A stretch of 10,080 bases of DNA. Origin: Polyrhizophydium stewartii. Lineage: Eukaryota > Chytridiomycota > Chytridiomycetes > Rhizophydiales. Shown here in pieces: positions 8,006 through 10,080 of this stretch (its first letter is position 1; every line of letters starts with the position of its first letter). Where the stretch lies: positions 1-10,080 of the forward strand of contig JADGIZ010000689.1 of NCBI GenBank assembly GCA_027604665.1, read 5' to 3'. A program made the position numbers and the translations under genes. The notes below the pieces were generated by a model. The model was not told the DNA's origin. It made no database searches and saw only the letters and a list, made by a program, of their open reading frames with translations.

Positions 8006-10080
8006 TCACGCAGACGGGCGGCTCCCCTTGGCAGAGGTAGCTTGGCTTGGCGAAGAGTGCACGGGCGGCACCGAGCTGGCGTGCAGAGACGAGGCCATGA
8101 CAGTCGAGCGGGCGACGGGACGCGGAGCAGACGACCCCGCGCTCGATGCCGGGACCGGCGACGCGCGGCTCGATCCCAGGGTGCCGCGCGTCGTGGCGTT
8201 GGAGGCGACGGTCGTGCGGCGGTCGAGGCTCGAGCCCGCGGTCGCCGCGCTGGTAGCGGCGGTCGAGGTTCTGGCGAGCGTCGCCGGATCCGGTGCGTGG
8301 GCGTGCGATGCAGCCGTCGCTGCGGGCGGTGGGTACGCAATCGAGCCCACCGTCGACTCGGCGGCAGCGTGCTCAAATGCGTCCTCGCCCGCAAAGCCGG
8401 CCTGGCTGACCGAGCGGTCGTCGGCGTCGAACGTGTCCATGACAATGACGTCGTCGTGCACGCCCGTGGTCATCAGGCGGGCATCCTGGGCGCCCTGAGC
8501 AATGTCGAGAGTCCACAGCAGCGGGACCGCTGCGATGAAAAAGAGCACGAGCCAGATGATGCCGTAGCGCACGCCCGATCCCTTGGCAATGAAGCCAATC
8601 AGCACGCTGCAGAACCAGCTCGACACATGGTCCGCAAAAACAAACATGCCAAAGAACTCGGACTCGTGGCCAGGCGGAATCAGCTGCGAGAAAATGACCC
8701 TGCTGAAGGCGGTGGCGCCGCCGTAGAGGAAGCCGCCCCAGGCGCTGAGGATGTACGCCTCCCACGAATGCACGAGGCCGGCGGTTGAGTTGAAGGCACC
8801 TGCAAAGGCGTAAATCGGGATGACCATGAACAAGATGACGCAGACAATCAGAAGGCCGAGCGTGGTGGCCTTGGTCTTGCGCTGGATCTCGGACAGCGAG
8901 TACGAGCCGATGATGGAGAACACGGGGATCAGGTTGGCGACCGTGAGGGCCTCAAAGTTGGTCAGCTGCAGGTTGTCGCGAAGATAGAGCGTGCTGAGGT
9001 ACCCAAGCGTGTTCATGGCGCCGCCAAAGAAAAAGTAAGCGAGCAGGAACTTGAATGTGTTGCGGATCTCGGCGTACTTTTTGACCGAGTTGAGCGTCTT
9101 GCGCCATGGATAGAGCACCGAGTTTGTGTTCTCGGGCAGCTTTGGGCCGGGGCGAGGATCGAGCTTCATGCCCGTGTACACGCCGGCTCCCAGCCACACG
9201 ATGCCAGTGAAGCAGAGCACGCCGTCTTTGGCCGGGAAGCCTGAGCCCGAGAACTGGACGATTCCGCCGCCAATGGAGAGAATCAGGAACACGGCGGCGA
9301 AGCTGAAAATGTTGTTGAAGACTTGGATGCGGTTGGCACGCTGGTCAAAGGTCTGCGTCTTGAGCACGATGCGCTGGATGATCTCGCCAGACTCGGTGAT
9401 CTCCTGCTGGACGGGCGAACTGGGCCGCTTTGTGGTGTCTGTCGTTGAAGCGCCTGTGGCCGACATGGCGGCGGAGCCGGGAACAGAGTCGACCGTCGAC
9501 GCTGCATCAGACTCTGACTTTGCGATGTGGCCGCGGGTGGGGTTGTGGTACTTGACCAGAGGGTCGTTGTCGACAAGCAGCGGGAACCAGGCGTTGATCA
9601 TCACGGTGGAGCAGGACTGGGCAATCGTGATGATTATGATGAACAGCGACCCCAGCCAGTAGAGCGCTGCGTGTGCGATGGCGGACTGGTCAGCGTGCGC
9701 GCGCAGCATGCAGCCCGACAGCGCGCGGGCAGGCCGGCGGAGACGCACACGGCGTGTAGGCGGCCGGCGTGACGATGCTCGCGAGCGAGCCGACAACACA
9801 CGAGACCAACAGAATCCAGCGCCTCATGGTGTCGTGGTCGCCAAAGGCCGACAGGCCCAGGATTGCGAGCACCTCGAGGATGAGGCCGACGGTGACCACG
9901 AAGCCGATGTAGTTGAAGGTGTTGATGTACGAGCCGCCAATGGGCAGCACGCAGGCCGGCGCGGTGACGTTGGCCGGCAGCGTGGCCGTGCACGGCGTGC
10001 TGGGAGCGAGGCGGCGGCGCGTGAGCGTGCACAAGCCAGCCGGGTGCACGGCGGCGGGCGGCGGAGCGCGGGGCGGCGGG
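8006..10080 (-). CDS. Atg22-like vacuolar effluxer (MFS), 5' end missing
   Basis: Atg22 family proteins are vacuolar membrane transporters of the major facilitator fold that export amino acids released by autophagy. The main exon is 9666-8006. An intron at 9748-9667 (82 bp, phase 1) joins it to an upstream exon that either starts near 9999, after a CTCGCTCCCAG acceptor, or runs open to the window edge. About eleven hydrophobic helices are visible; the first is presumably outside. Family features are C..G..INT before a membrane segment, then SAFGDHDTMRRW (family DxGxxRK-type loop), and SRVIFSQLIPPGHESEFFG, matching the Atg22 SR..f..LIP.G.E.EFFG motif. A 70-80-residue Ser/Thr-rich loop lies mid-protein. 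A tail of about 160 residues rich in Ala, Ser and Thr follows the last helix (about 8500-8009), which is unusual for the family. The true start and N-terminal helix are not in the window. Substrate is inferred from family only. Confidence 0.82.

Noticed and set aside
8006..10080. Alternative identity as a sugar or nucleoside MFS transporter
   Set aside because: The SR..F..LIP.G.E.EFFG motif and the D.....R loop order are typical of the Atg22 family; sugar-porter signatures are absent.
1..10080. tRNA, rRNA, CRISPR array, transposon or viral genes
   Set aside because: No cloverleaf with A/B boxes, no regularly spaced direct repeats, and no transposase, integrase, reverse transcriptase or capsid-like frame was recognised on either strand by eye.

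Overview
The window is from a GC-rich eukaryotic nuclear genome with compact genes and many very short spliceosomal introns. I place 18 introns of 56-83 bp. Most have GTGNGT- or GTGAGT-type donors and a CTGAC, CTGAT or CTAAC branch-like motif shortly before the AG. The fungal Atg22-type transporter together with a gene for a motile-cilium axoneme protein (CCDC40) points to a zoosporic early-diverging fungus, most likely a chytrid. This is inference from gene content and intron style; no rRNA or other marker is present. No prokaryotic operon, CRISPR array, tRNA, rRNA or clear transposon was seen.

Layout, left to right. (1) 1-529 has no gene I can support; it holds a (CCG)8 run and a small AT-rich island. 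(2) 530-2508, minus strand, four exons: a 585-residue protein ending in a small-heat-shock (Hsp20/alpha-crystallin) domain, preceded by a very long glutamine-rich segment. (3) 2509-2844: a 336-bp head-to-head promoter region. (4) 2845-3704, plus strand, four exons: a UPF0598/DUF4505 protein (homologue of human C8orf82) with a probable mitochondrial presequence. (5) 3762-7600, minus strand, twelve exons: the CCDC40 orthologue, 1018 residues, tail-to-tail with the previous gene (57 bp between stop codons). (6) 7601-8005: the CCDC40 5' region and the 3' flank of the next gene. (7) 8006 to the right edge, minus strand: a 5'-truncated Atg22-like vacuolar efflux transporter.

The genes do not form a pathway. 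CCDC40 belongs to the flagellar axoneme ruler, the Hsp20-like protein to proteostasis, UPF0598 probably to mitochondria, and Atg22-like to vacuolar amino-acid export after autophagy. I joined exons by hand from splice consensus, reading-frame phase and, for CCDC40 and UPF0598, remembered similarity to the human proteins. Several CCDC40 junctions restore gapless alignment. The most unusual item is the Hsp20-domain protein: the Q-rich, prion-like N-terminus and helical middle of about 480 residues are not a standard small-heat-shock architecture.
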